A DNA stretch of 64,000 nt from Massilia psychrophila (GTDB lineage Bacteria > Pseudomonadota > Gammaproteobacteria > Burkholderiales > Burkholderiaceae_D): assembly GCF_002760665.1 (NCBI RefSeq), contig NZ_PDOB01000008.1, positions 78,295 to 142,294 of the forward strand. Direction: 5' to 3'. This document shows positions 1 to 7,636 of this stretch, piece by piece; position 1 is the stretch's first letter, and each line of letters begins with the position of its first letter. The notes under the pieces were generated by a model. That model searched no databases, had not been told where the DNA came from, and worked only from the letters and a program-made list of their open reading frames with translations. The position numbers and the translations under genes are program-made.

Positions 1-1
1 T

Positions 2-1132
2 CCGGCCAGCGGCTACCGGGTCGAACCGGTCTACCTGTCGAACGAGGGCGGGCGCAGCCACTACCGCTACGCCCAGCAGTACGCCTGCGAGCTGCTCGGC
101 ATCGATCCGGTCTCGCACAGCGATTGTGCGCTCGACATCAACCAGGGCGACGTCTATTACGCTCCCGATTTCGCCCCGGCCGCCACCATCGAAGCGGCGC
201 ACGCCGGCATCTATGAACAGTGGCGTGCGCGTGGGGTGACGCTCAACTTCCTGATCCACGATTTGTTGCCGGTGCTGCAGCCGCAGTTCTTCCCGCCTGG
301 CGCCGAACGCGGGCATGCCGAGTGGCTGGCCTGCATCGCCCAGCACGCCGACCGGCTGGTCTGCATTTCGGCGGCGGTGGCGCAGGAAACGCGGACATGG
401 CTGGCGGCGCGCGGCGCGAAGTTGCCGGCAATTGCGGTAGTGCACCATGGCGCCGATATCGTCACCACGGCCGCGGTGTCCGCGATGGCGGACATTCCAG
501 CGGCATCGCAGGATGCCCGGCTGTTGGCCAGGCTGAAGGCGGAGCCGAGCTTCCTGATGGTGGGCACGATCGAGCCGCGCAAGGGCCACCTGCAAACCAT
601 CGACGCGTTCGACATCCTGTGGGGCGAAGGCGCCAAGGCGAACCTGGTCATCGTCGGCAACGAGGGCTGGAAGCCACTGCCGGCGGGCGAGCGCCGCACC
701 ATCCCGCAGACGGTCGAGCGCATCGCCCGCCATCCTGAACTTGGCAAGCGCCTGTTCTGGCTGAAAGGCATCGACGACGCGCAGCTGGAGCAGGTCTACC
801 AGGCCAGCGCCTGCCTGCTGGCGAGCAGCGAAGGCGAAGGCTTCGGCCTGCCGCTGATCGAAGCGGCGCACTACGGCCTGCCGATCATCGCGCGCGACAT
901 CCCGGTGTTTCGCGAAGTCGCGGGCGAGGCCGCCTTCTACTTCCGCGCCGACGAGGCGGGCGCGCTGGCGCGCGCGGTCAGGGATTGGCTGGCCTTGCAG
1001 GGCGCCCACCCCCAATCGACCGGCATGGGCCGCATGACGTGGGCGCAGAACGCCGGCGTGCTGCTGGCGGTGCTGGGCCAGGGGCTTGGCCACCCCGGTG
1101 CGACGCTCCACGCGGCTGGTTGTCCGGCCTGA
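2..1132 (+). CDS. Glycosyltransferase family 4 (GT-B), 5' partial
   Basis: The open frame runs in from the left edge, so the N-terminus is missing; about 376 residues are present. The C-terminal half is a typical GT-B nucleotide-sugar binding domain: GTIEPRKGH (start of the second Rossmann domain), VIVGNEGW, and the EX7E-type signature EGFGLPLIE followed by GLPIIARDIPVFREV. Such enzymes transfer a sugar from an activated donor to a glycan acceptor on the cytoplasmic face of the membrane. The minus-strand neighbours are glycosyltransferases too, so a polysaccharide or O-antigen locus is likely. The last ~25 residues (after TWAQNAGVLL) match the usual end of the family. Donor and linkage cannot be read from sequence. 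Confidence 0.9.
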   Translation, partial: PASGYRVEPVYLSNEGGRSHYRYAQQYACELLGIDPVSHSDCALDINQGDVYYAPDFAPAATIEAAHAGIYEQWRARGVTLNFLIHDLLPVLQPQFFPPGAERGHAEWLACIAQHADRLVCISAAVAQETRTWLAARGAKLPAIAVVHHGADIVTTAAVSAMADIPAASQDARLLARLKAEPSFLMVGTIEPRKGHLQTIDAFDILWGEGAKANLVIVGNEGWKPLPAGERRTIPQTVERIARHPELGKRLFWLKGIDDAQLEQVYQASACLLASSEGEGFGLPLIEAAHYGLPIIARDIPVFREVAGEAAFYFRADEAGALARAVRDWLALQGAHPQSTGMGRMTWAQNAGVLLAVLGQGLGHPGATLHAAGCPA

Positions 1133-1202
1133 GCAGGACAGGGACAGGCGGCTTCATGGAATTTCATGATGCGGCCGTCAGAATTGCCGCTTGAGCCGTC
1201 AG

Positions 1203-2057
1203 CTACGGTTGCTTGCGGAATACGCAAACGACTATATCGCTTGGAAACAGCTTCACCAACGGAATGGCACATATCACTGCCGCATACTGCACATACAGCG
1301 CGACCGGATTAACTTTGCCAACCAGGCGCAGGCGCTCGAGCAAGCCATTCGTGCTCAAGGCCGCCAGTGAAAAGGAACGCGCTATGCTGAAACCATGACT
1401 GGTGACCAGGGTTGTCAGGTTGCTGTCGTTAAAGTAATGCACATGCGGTGAGGGCAAGCCTTTTTGCCACATGCGCTCGAATGGGCCGTTCCAGTGAATG
1501 CGTGCGAACAGCTTTGACAGGCTATAAAAAAATCCGCGGCTGCTGGGCAGGTTCAGAACCAGCAAACCGTCCGCATTGAGGTGCGCGTTGCACGCGCCAA
1601 GCGCACTGCCGATGTCGGGAATATGCTCAATGACATCGTTAAAAACGATCACATCGAAGGTTTCGCCAGGCGCGAGAGCATCGGGAAAGTAGCCGCTTCG
1701 CACCGGCAAGCCGCGCGCCGCCGCCTTGCCGCCGACCGCCACGTCGGGCTCGACACCTGTGACCTGAAACCGTGTGGCCGCCTGCTCCAGAAACCAGCCG
1801 TGGGCACTGCCGACGTCCAGTAGCGATTTCGCGCATGGTGAGGCAAGCTCGCTGATGTGTTCGACGATCGCCTTAAAATTTTCCGCCCGCAAATGCTTGA
1901 GAGCGATTTCGCGGTCGTGTTCATTCAATTGCTCGTGGGCCTGCTGCTGGTTGACCATCGGCTTGAGGTCGGCCGACTCGTAATGGCACGAGGGACAAAT
2001 CATGTGCCATGGCGACAGGCCGGCACTGGTGGCACAGTTACAGACGATGCATTTCAT
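1203..2057 (-). CDS. Class I SAM-dependent methyltransferase with N-terminal Cys cluster
   Basis: This 284-residue protein has motif I LLDVGSAHG at about residues 79-87, the acidic GVEPD turn near 100 and FNDVIEHIPD near 139-148, the pattern of Methyltransf_11/23-type enzymes. The N-terminus carries a zinc-ribbon-like cysteine set (C3, C6, C8, then C21, C24), as seen in sugar or lipid O-antigen methyltransferases. Its ATG lies 2 bases after the stop of the upstream GT39-like gene and the Shine-Dalgarno GGAAG sits over that stop, so translation is probably coupled. It is the last gene of the GT2-GtrA-GT39 operon and may modify the glycan or its lipid carrier. Substrate unknown. Confidence 0.85.
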   Translation of the reverse strand: MKCIVCNCATSAGLSPWHMICPSCHYESADLKPMVNQQQAHEQLNEHDREIALKHLRAENFKAIVEHISELASPCAKSLLDVGSAHGWFLEQAATRFQVTGVEPDVAVGGKAAARGLPVRSGYFPDALAPGETFDVIVFNDVIEHIPDIGSALGACNAHLNADGLLVLNLPSSRGFFYSLSKLFARIHWNGPFERMWQKGLPSPHVHYFNDSNLTTLVTSHGFSIARSFSLAALSTNGLLERLRLVGKVNPVALYVQYAAVICAIPLVKLFPSDIVVCVFRKQP

Positions 2058-2058
2058 C

Positions 2059-4161
2059 TCACTTCCTTACCGGGGCGCGGTCGGTCTCGATCGCGGCGGC
2101 GCCGTCCTCGACCGCGATCGAATACAAGGCGATGCCGAGTGTGCGCTTGTCCGGCCCCTGGCCGAGCTGGCTGGGCGAGACCGGATGGGGAACGTCGATC
2201 GTGATCTGCCTGGCGGCGCCGTCGCTATGAAAGCTGAGGCGGACTGTGCGATGTTCCGACGGCAGCCTGACGCGCTGTTCGTCCGGCCCGATGCGCACCA
2301 CAAAGTCTTGCTGCACATTGGGGCCGTAGGCGGCGGCGTTGAGCAGCAAGGTCATGTCGCGCGGCAGTGGCTTGGCAAATTCGATCTGCACGGTTTTCCC
2401 GTCCGACCAGCGCCCCCATTGCTCGAAGCCGGACAACCCGGTCAGCTTCACGCGGTCCGGATCGGCCTCGGGGACAGCGAAATTGATGGAGTGCGCGGCG
2501 CGCGGATCCGGAGGACTTTGCAGCAGGGAAAAGTTGCGCCGCTTGACATGGCTGACCATGTTCGGCGGCACCGGGTAGTCGCCCATCAACAGCAGCCAGT
2601 GCGGGCCGGCCGGCAGGGCCTGGCTGGCGATCGGCTGGCCGTGCGGCACGATCAGCAAGCGCACGCTGGTGTCGTCGATGAAGAACCGGGTCTTGAACAG
2701 CATTCCCGCGCTATTGCCAACCAGGACCAGCCGCTTGATTTCATCCGGCCTCAGGTAGTGGCGCACGAAGATCCCGGCCTTGACGTAGGGGTCGGGCGTC
2801 TTGAAGCCGTCCAGCACCAGATTTACCTGGTAAGCGCCCACCACGGCCAGCAAAGGCGTGAATACAAATACGAACAGCTGGGCGCCGCGCCGTGCCTCGA
2901 ACACCCATGCTGCCAGCGCCAGCAGCGCGATGACGGTGAGCAGGTTGAACAGGATACTGTCGGCGCTCAGGCCGTACAGCTCGGGACTGTCGATATAGTT
3001 CGGCTGGAACGCAGGCAGCAGCACCAGGTTGGCGTAGACGATCAGCGCGGCCACCGGCACCGACACCAGCAGCTTGCCGGTGCGCGAGGATGCTGGCGGC
3101 GTGCGCGTGATTTGCGCGCCGGCGAACATCAGCAACAGCGGCAGGACAAAATTGTAATAGCGCATGTGCAGGCGTGTATTGCTCTCGTCGCCGGCGCCGG
3201 CCACCGAGGCCGTGAACATCACTGTCACGGCCACCAGCGCGCCGAGCATCAGCACGGTATAGGCCGCCAACGCGGCGACGGTCTTGTCGGGCTGGCCGCG
3301 CACCGGGGCGTTGACCCCAACCAGGGCTAATGCCGCCAGCGGCATCCCTGCCAGCAGCGCCAGCGCCATCACATGGCCGCGCAGGTTGTCCAGCGCCAGC
3401 GGGATACGCGCGCCGAGGGTAGCATTGGCGCCGGCCTGGGAGCTGTACATCTTGCCCAACAGGTCGAGGCCGTGGCCGCCGGCGAACAGGTAGCCGCCGG
3501 CCATGCGCGCGACCAGCGCCAGCGCCAGCGCCAGGGCGATCCAACCGAGGCCACGCAGGAACCAGCGCGCCGCGCCAGGCTGGGAGCGTTTGGACCAGGC
3601 TGCATATAACAAGAAGCAGCAAAAGCCGGGCGCCAGGAATAGCGCATGGACCTTGATCATGGCCATCAGGCCGAGCAGGACCGCACTGGCGGCCAGCCAG
3701 CGCCGCGACGCATTCTCCAGAAAGGCGAATACCGCGGCTGAAAATATCCAGAAGGCGAGGAAGTACATCGCCTCCGGCATGAAATAGGCCGTGTAGCTGT
3801 TCGCCGGGCCGGCGATCGACAGCAGTGCGACTGCCGCGGCGACATTGCGCGTCGTGACCCGGCGCGCGATCGTGTAGATGAACGGGGCGGCGCCGACAAA
3901 CAACATCGCATTGACGATGCGCGCGCAGTTGAGGAAGCTGTCGCCGCACTGGCTGGTGAGGCCATACAGGCTGAAATACAGGTAGTTCGGGATCAGGGTG
4001 TCCTTGTACGCCACCAGCCTGGAAAAGCTGCTGTAGGTCCACTCGTCGCCGAAAATGGTCGGATACAGCCCCATGTCGCGTTGCACCATGTACAGCAGCG
4101 CCAGCAATAAACCGACCATGCAGGTGATTACGAAACGGTGATTGCTTGAAGTAGGTGTCAC
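2059..4161 (-). CDS. GT39/ArnT-like polytopic membrane glycosyltransferase
   Basis: A ~700-residue protein with an N-terminal helix, then IFGDEWTYSSFSR in the first outer loop (the acidic loop typical of polyprenyl-phosphate-dependent GT-C enzymes), about ten further hydrophobic segments up to residue ~460, and a ~240-residue soluble C-terminal domain. I place the start at GTG 4161 because it overlaps the GtrA stop as GTGA, the usual coupling arrangement; a TTG at 4173 would add four residues. With GtrA and the GT2 protein it fits a lipid-linked sugar pathway: GT2 makes polyprenyl-P-sugar, GtrA helps it cross the membrane, and this enzyme transfers it outside. Family is firm, substrate is not known. 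Confidence 0.8.
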   Translation of the reverse strand: MTPTSSNHRFVITCMVGLLLALLYMVQRDMGLYPTIFGDEWTYSSFSRLVAYKDTLIPNYLYFSLYGLTSQCGDSFLNCARIVNAMLFVGAAPFIYTIARRVTTRNVAAAVALLSIAGPANSYTAYFMPEAMYFLAFWIFSAAVFAFLENASRRWLAASAVLLGLMAMIKVHALFLAPGFCCFLLYAAWSKRSQPGAARWFLRGLGWIALALALALVARMAGGYLFAGGHGLDLLGKMYSSQAGANATLGARIPLALDNLRGHVMALALLAGMPLAALALVGVNAPVRGQPDKTVAALAAYTVLMLGALVAVTVMFTASVAGAGDESNTRLHMRYYNFVLPLLLMFAGAQITRTPPASSRTGKLLVSVPVAALIVYANLVLLPAFQPNYIDSPELYGLSADSILFNLLTVIALLALAAWVFEARRGAQLFVFVFTPLLAVVGAYQVNLVLDGFKTPDPYVKAGIFVRHYLRPDEIKRLVLVGNSAGMLFKTRFFIDDTSVRLLIVPHGQPIASQALPAGPHWLLLMGDYPVPPNMVSHVKRRNFSLLQSPPDPRAAHSINFAVPEADPDRVKLTGLSGFEQWGRWSDGKTVQIEFAKPLPRDMTLLLNAAAYGPNVQQDFVVRIGPDEQRVRLPSEHRTVRLSFHSDGAARQITIDVPHPVSPSQLGQGPDKRTLGIALYSIAVEDGAAAIETDRAPVRK

Positions 4162-4538
4162 TTGAAGACCCAATGCTTTCCCAGCAGGTAGCCGTTGATG
4201 GCGATCAGCGGCAGGGACAGCAGTTTACCCGGCAGCGCCTGATGGAACAAGGCGACCGAGGCAGCCACCAAGCCGAGCGTAATCAGATAATTGAGCGCCA
4301 CCACGGACAGGTAGCGCAGAAAACTGCCGTTGCTGCGCGCGGCGGTCCGGAACGTCAGCCTGGAATGGAACAGGTAGTTCACGCACAGGCCCACCAGGAA
4401 GCCGACGCTGGTGGCGAGCAACGGCGCCACGCTGACGCCGATCAGCCACTGCATGATGCCGATATCAACCAGCGCCGACACGACACCGCCGCCGAGATAC
4501 ACCAAAAGCCTGGCGTCCCACACGAAAAACCTAGACAT
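4158..4538 (-). CDS. GtrA family membrane protein
   Basis: A 126-residue protein with four hydrophobic helices, starting MSRFFVWDARLLVYLGGG and containing the family's GFLVGLCVNYLFHSRLTF stretch with NYLFHSRLTF near the middle. GtrA-like proteins are thought to flip or handle polyprenyl-linked sugars. Longer upstream in-frame starts exist but would put a basic non-conserved leader before the first helix. The chosen ATG at 4538 overlaps the GT2 stop by 8 bases, and the gene's own stop overlaps the next gene as GTGA. The flanking GT2 and GT39-like genes support a lipid-linked sugar role. Confidence 0.88.
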   Translation of the reverse strand: MSRFFVWDARLLVYLGGGVVSALVDIGIMQWLIGVSVAPLLATSVGFLVGLCVNYLFHSRLTFRTAARSNGSFLRYLSVVALNYLITLGLVAASVALFHQALPGKLLSLPLIAINGYLLGKHWVFK

Positions 4539-5511
4539 TGCGGGAAGCGTACCACGTCTTCTTGTGGATCGGCCGGCGCGGCAATGACGCGATGTCATAG
4601 GCCAGGAACGCCAGAATCAGCTGTGTTCCCATCAGGATCGGCAGCGCCGCCAGCATCACGGTGCCGGCCGGGGTTGCCAACCCGATGCGCGCCGACATGA
4701 CCCAGTGCATGATCCCATATCCGCCGCCGATCAACACCAGCGCCATGCCCAGCGGTAGTTCCAGCGAGGCGAGCGACATATCGCGCAAGTAGTAGTTATA
4801 AAACACGCGCTTGCAGAAATTGACCGCGTGCTTGACGATAAATTCGGTAACGATCTTCGAGATTTTCAGGTTGCTCACTTCCTCGCCGTACACGGCATCC
4901 ATCGGCACGTCGACTACCACCGCATGCATCGTATTGAGGCGGAACAGCATGTCGGTCTCGAAGAAATAGCGCTGGCTGATTTTGTGGAACGGCAAATGGC
5001 GCGCAACGTCGCGGTGAATCGCGGTGTAGCCGTTGGTGGGGTCGAACACGTTCCAATAGCCGGACGACAGCTTGGTCAGCAGCGACAACACGGCGTTGCC
5101 GAACAGGCGCAACGACGGCATGTTGCGCACGGCTTCGAGGTCGAAGAAACGGTTGCCCTTGGTGTAGTCGGCTTCGCCGGCCAAAATCGGGCCGACGAAA
5201 TTCGGGATCAAGGCCGGATTCATCTGGCCATCGCCGTCGACCTTGACGATCACAACGGCGCCATCGGCCAGCGCGGCCCGATAGCCGCTCATGACGGCGC
5301 CGCCGACGCCCTGGTTTTCAGGGTGTTCCACTACCACCACGCGCGGATCGCGGCAGCGCTCGCGGACAAACTGGCCGGAGCCGTCCGGGCATTTATCGTC
5401 GACAACATAAATACGCGCCACTTCAGGCCCGATGGCCGCCAGCACCTCGAGGATGTGCCGTGTAACCCGGTAACTGGGGATAACGACGGCAATGGCAGGG
5501 TTTTCAGTCAT
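4531..5511 (-). CDS. GT2 family glycosyltransferase (polyprenyl-phosphate sugar synthase type)
   Basis: A 326-residue protein with a GT-A fold at the N-terminus: AVVIPSYRV at residue ~6, VVDDKCPDGSG near 40, NQGVGGAVMSGYRAAL and the metal-binding VKVDGDGQM near 100. Two hydrophobic segments close the protein (about 250-275 and 285-310), as in DPM1/GtrB-like enzymes that load a sugar onto undecaprenyl phosphate. The start ATG 5511 is set by the beginning of the conserved fold; an in-frame ATG at 5565 would add 18 poorly conserved residues. First gene of the coupled four-gene minus-strand operon. Confidence 0.88.
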   Translation of the reverse strand: MTENPAIAVVIPSYRVTRHILEVLAAIGPEVARIYVVDDKCPDGSGQFVRERCRDPRVVVVEHPENQGVGGAVMSGYRAALADGAVVIVKVDGDGQMNPALIPNFVGPILAGEADYTKGNRFFDLEAVRNMPSLRLFGNAVLSLLTKLSSGYWNVFDPTNGYTAIHRDVARHLPFHKISQRYFFETDMLFRLNTMHAVVVDVPMDAVYGEEVSNLKISKIVTEFIVKHAVNFCKRVFYNYYLRDMSLASLELPLGMALVLIGGGYGIMHWVMSARIGLATPAGTVMLAALPILMGTQLILAFLAYDIASLPRRPIHKKTWYASRNV

Positions 5512-5639
5512 GGCGGATCGACCAGTTAACAAGGGAAATTCGCTCAGCCGGCGCTGGACTGCCATGATTATACATGGCGAGACGACAACGCCCCTGCGTC
5601 TGGCCAAGCACTGACAGCCTGCGGCCGGCGCGTTGGGCC

Positions 5640-5704
5640 GGCTTAGTACTTCGGCTTAGTACTTCGGCTTAGTGGTTCGGCTTAGTGGTTCGGCTTAGTG
5701 CTTC
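5640..5704. repeat. Five tandem 13-bp repeats at the 3' end of the helicase gene
   Basis: Five consecutive copies of GGCTTAGTRSTTC-like units (GGCTTAGTACTTC twice, GGCTTAGTGGTTC twice, GGCTTAGTGCTTC once). The last unit covers the final codons and TAA stop of the minus-strand helicase gene, so each copy carries its own TAA on that strand. This looks like repeated slippage duplication of a coding end into the 3' untranslated region. Confidence 0.9.
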
Positions 5705-7203
5705 GGCCCGCCGCCGAGCAATGCGGCGATCTTGTGCCTGGCCGGTTTGATCGACGAAGACGGTGCGGCAGCGACAGTGGTGGCCGCAGCACCCGGATTG
5801 GCCGGCTCGTACGGCTTGAGGAACCACGGATCGACCTTGTCGCGGCGCGGCGGCGGCGCCGAGCTGCTGCGCGGGGCGCGTTCAGGCAGGCGCGGCGTGC
5901 TCGCCGACTCGCCTTCCGGGCGGCGGGTGCGGCGCTCGGAAGGCGCCGCGGCACTGTCGCGCGGTGGGCGCGGCGAGCCGTAGGAAGATGAAGACGAGGA
6001 CGAGGACGGCGTGAAGCCAACCAGTTCGCCACGCGCGATGGTCTGCTTGATCAGCTTTTCGATGTCGACCAGCAATCGTTCATCCTTGTCGGAGTACACC
6101 GAGACGGCGTCGCCGGAGGCGCCGGCGCGGCCGGTGCGGCCGATCCGGTGCACGTAGTCTTCGGCGTTGTACGGCAAGTCGTAGTTGATCACGCACGGCA
6201 GGTCGGAAATATCGAGGCCACGCGCGGCGACATCGGTGGCCACCAGCACGTCGATCTCGCCCTTTTTGAAAGCGTCGAGCGCGGCCATGCGCTCCTGCTG
6301 GGTCTTGTCGCCGTGGATGGCGGTGGCCTTGATGCCGCTCTGCTCCAGGTGGCGCGACAGGCGCGAAGCGCCGATCTTGGTGTTCGAAAAAACCAGCACC
6401 TGCTTGAGCTGGCGCCCGCGGATGAGAAATTCGACCACTTCGACCTTGTTCGACTCGGCCACCTTGTAGACCACCTGGCTGACCTTGTCGGCGGTCTGGT
6501 TGCTGCGCGCGACCTCGATCACCACCGGGTCGTTCAAAAAGCTGCTGGCGAGGCGCTTGATCTCGGGCGAGAAGGTGGCCGAGAACATCAGGTTCTGGCG
6601 CTGCTTGGGCAGCATGTTGATGATGCGCTGCAGGTCCGGCAAAAAGCCCATGTCGAGCATGCGGTCGGCTTCGTCCATCACCAGCATCTGCACCTGGCCC
6701 AGGCTGACGTTCTTTTGCTCGACGTGATCGAGCAGGCGGCCAGGGGTGGCGATGACGATCTCGACGCCGCCGCGCAGGATCACCGTCTGCGGCTTCATGT
6801 CCATGCCGCCGAAGACGACGGTCGAACGCAGCGGCGTGTGCTGGGCGTAGGCCCTGACGTTTTCGGCCACCTGCACCGCCAGTTCGCGGGTCGGCGTCAG
6901 GATCAGCGCGCGCACCGGGTGGCGCGCCGGCGACATGCTCGGGCTGGCGTGCTCGAGCAGCAGCTGGATGATCGGCAGCGAGAAGCCGGCGGTTTTGCCG
7001 GTGCCGGTCTGCGCCGCGCCCATCACGTCGCGCCCTTGCAGCACGATCGGGATCGCCTGCGCCTGGATCGGCGTCGGGTGGATGTAGCCCTGGTCGGTCA
7101 ACGCGCGCAGGATCGCCGGCGACAGGCCGAACTGGTCAAAGCGCGCCACGACCTGGTCGGCCTCGGGCGAGGGAATTACGTTGCTTACGTCGATTTCGGG
7201 CAT
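5695..7203 (-). CDS. rhlE: DEAD-box ATP-dependent RNA helicase, RhlE type
   Basis: A 502-residue protein with every helicase motif: F-Q motif RFDQFGLSPAIL with PTPIQAQAIP, Walker A AQTGTGKT, PTRELA, DEAD (MDEADRMLDMG), SAT (FSATFSPEIK), VLVATDVAARGLD and HRIGRTGRAG. The C-terminal ~110 residues are low complexity, with an eight-serine run and Arg/Pro-rich sequence, as in RhlE paralogues. It would unwind RNA duplexes in ribosome assembly or RNA decay. Start at ATG 7203 because MPEIDVSNVIPSP fits the family; a frame-open upstream extension to 7287 has no conserved residues. Several RhlE copies are usual in related genomes, so the exact orthologue is uncertain. Confidence 0.92.
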   Translation of the reverse strand: MPEIDVSNVIPSPEADQVVARFDQFGLSPAILRALTDQGYIHPTPIQAQAIPIVLQGRDVMGAAQTGTGKTAGFSLPIIQLLLEHASPSMSPARHPVRALILTPTRELAVQVAENVRAYAQHTPLRSTVVFGGMDMKPQTVILRGGVEIVIATPGRLLDHVEQKNVSLGQVQMLVMDEADRMLDMGFLPDLQRIINMLPKQRQNLMFSATFSPEIKRLASSFLNDPVVIEVARSNQTADKVSQVVYKVAESNKVEVVEFLIRGRQLKQVLVFSNTKIGASRLSRHLEQSGIKATAIHGDKTQQERMAALDAFKKGEIDVLVATDVAARGLDISDLPCVINYDLPYNAEDYVHRIGRTGRAGASGDAVSVYSDKDERLLVDIEKLIKQTIARGELVGFTPSSSSSSSSYGSPRPPRDSAAAPSERRTRRPEGESASTPRLPERAPRSSSAPPPRRDKVDPWFLKPYEPANPGAAATTVAAAPSSSIKPARHKIAALLGGGPKH

Positions 7204-7636
7204 CAGGTTTGGTTGGCGCACCGGGCGCCTGCTTTCTTCAATAAATTCGTGACATCGGCCAGGCGCACGCTTGGCCATCGTGCGCATCGCCGGCAGCGGC
7301 GCGCTGCGGGCGGCTCGAAGATGGAATGGGGAGCGCCGCGTTGGCGGGCGGCACCGGAAGCGGCGGGCGTGCGGCTGGCGTCGATACTTTTACAGAACGC
7401 TACACGATACCCTAATTCGCCGTCCCTGTATATAACGCCATTCTCGCGGGCCTGTTCAATATTGCCATATTCCGATTCTTGCAGCGGCGCGCAACAGCGG
7501 TAAAAACGTGCTTTATATGCAACAATTGTGGCGCGGTAAATTCTGGAAATTGTTGACAAGAAACACCATAAGCTGCAGAGTTCGTCTTGATATTATTGTA
7601 ACTTCGCTGCGCGCCCGCTTTTCCCATGGAACCCCG
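7204..7636. other. Divergent intergenic region, AT-enriched
   Basis: 433 bases between two divergent genes. The half near 7400-7620 is clearly richer in A/T than the surroundings and holds a TTGACA at 7553-7558, but no good -10 hexamer follows at 17 bases, so I do not call a promoter. No RNA gene or convincing small reading frame was found. Confidence 0.5.

Noticed and set aside
7553..7580. Sigma-70 promoter for the propeller cyclase
   Set aside because: TTGACA is perfect but no acceptable -10 hexamer lies 16-18 bases on.
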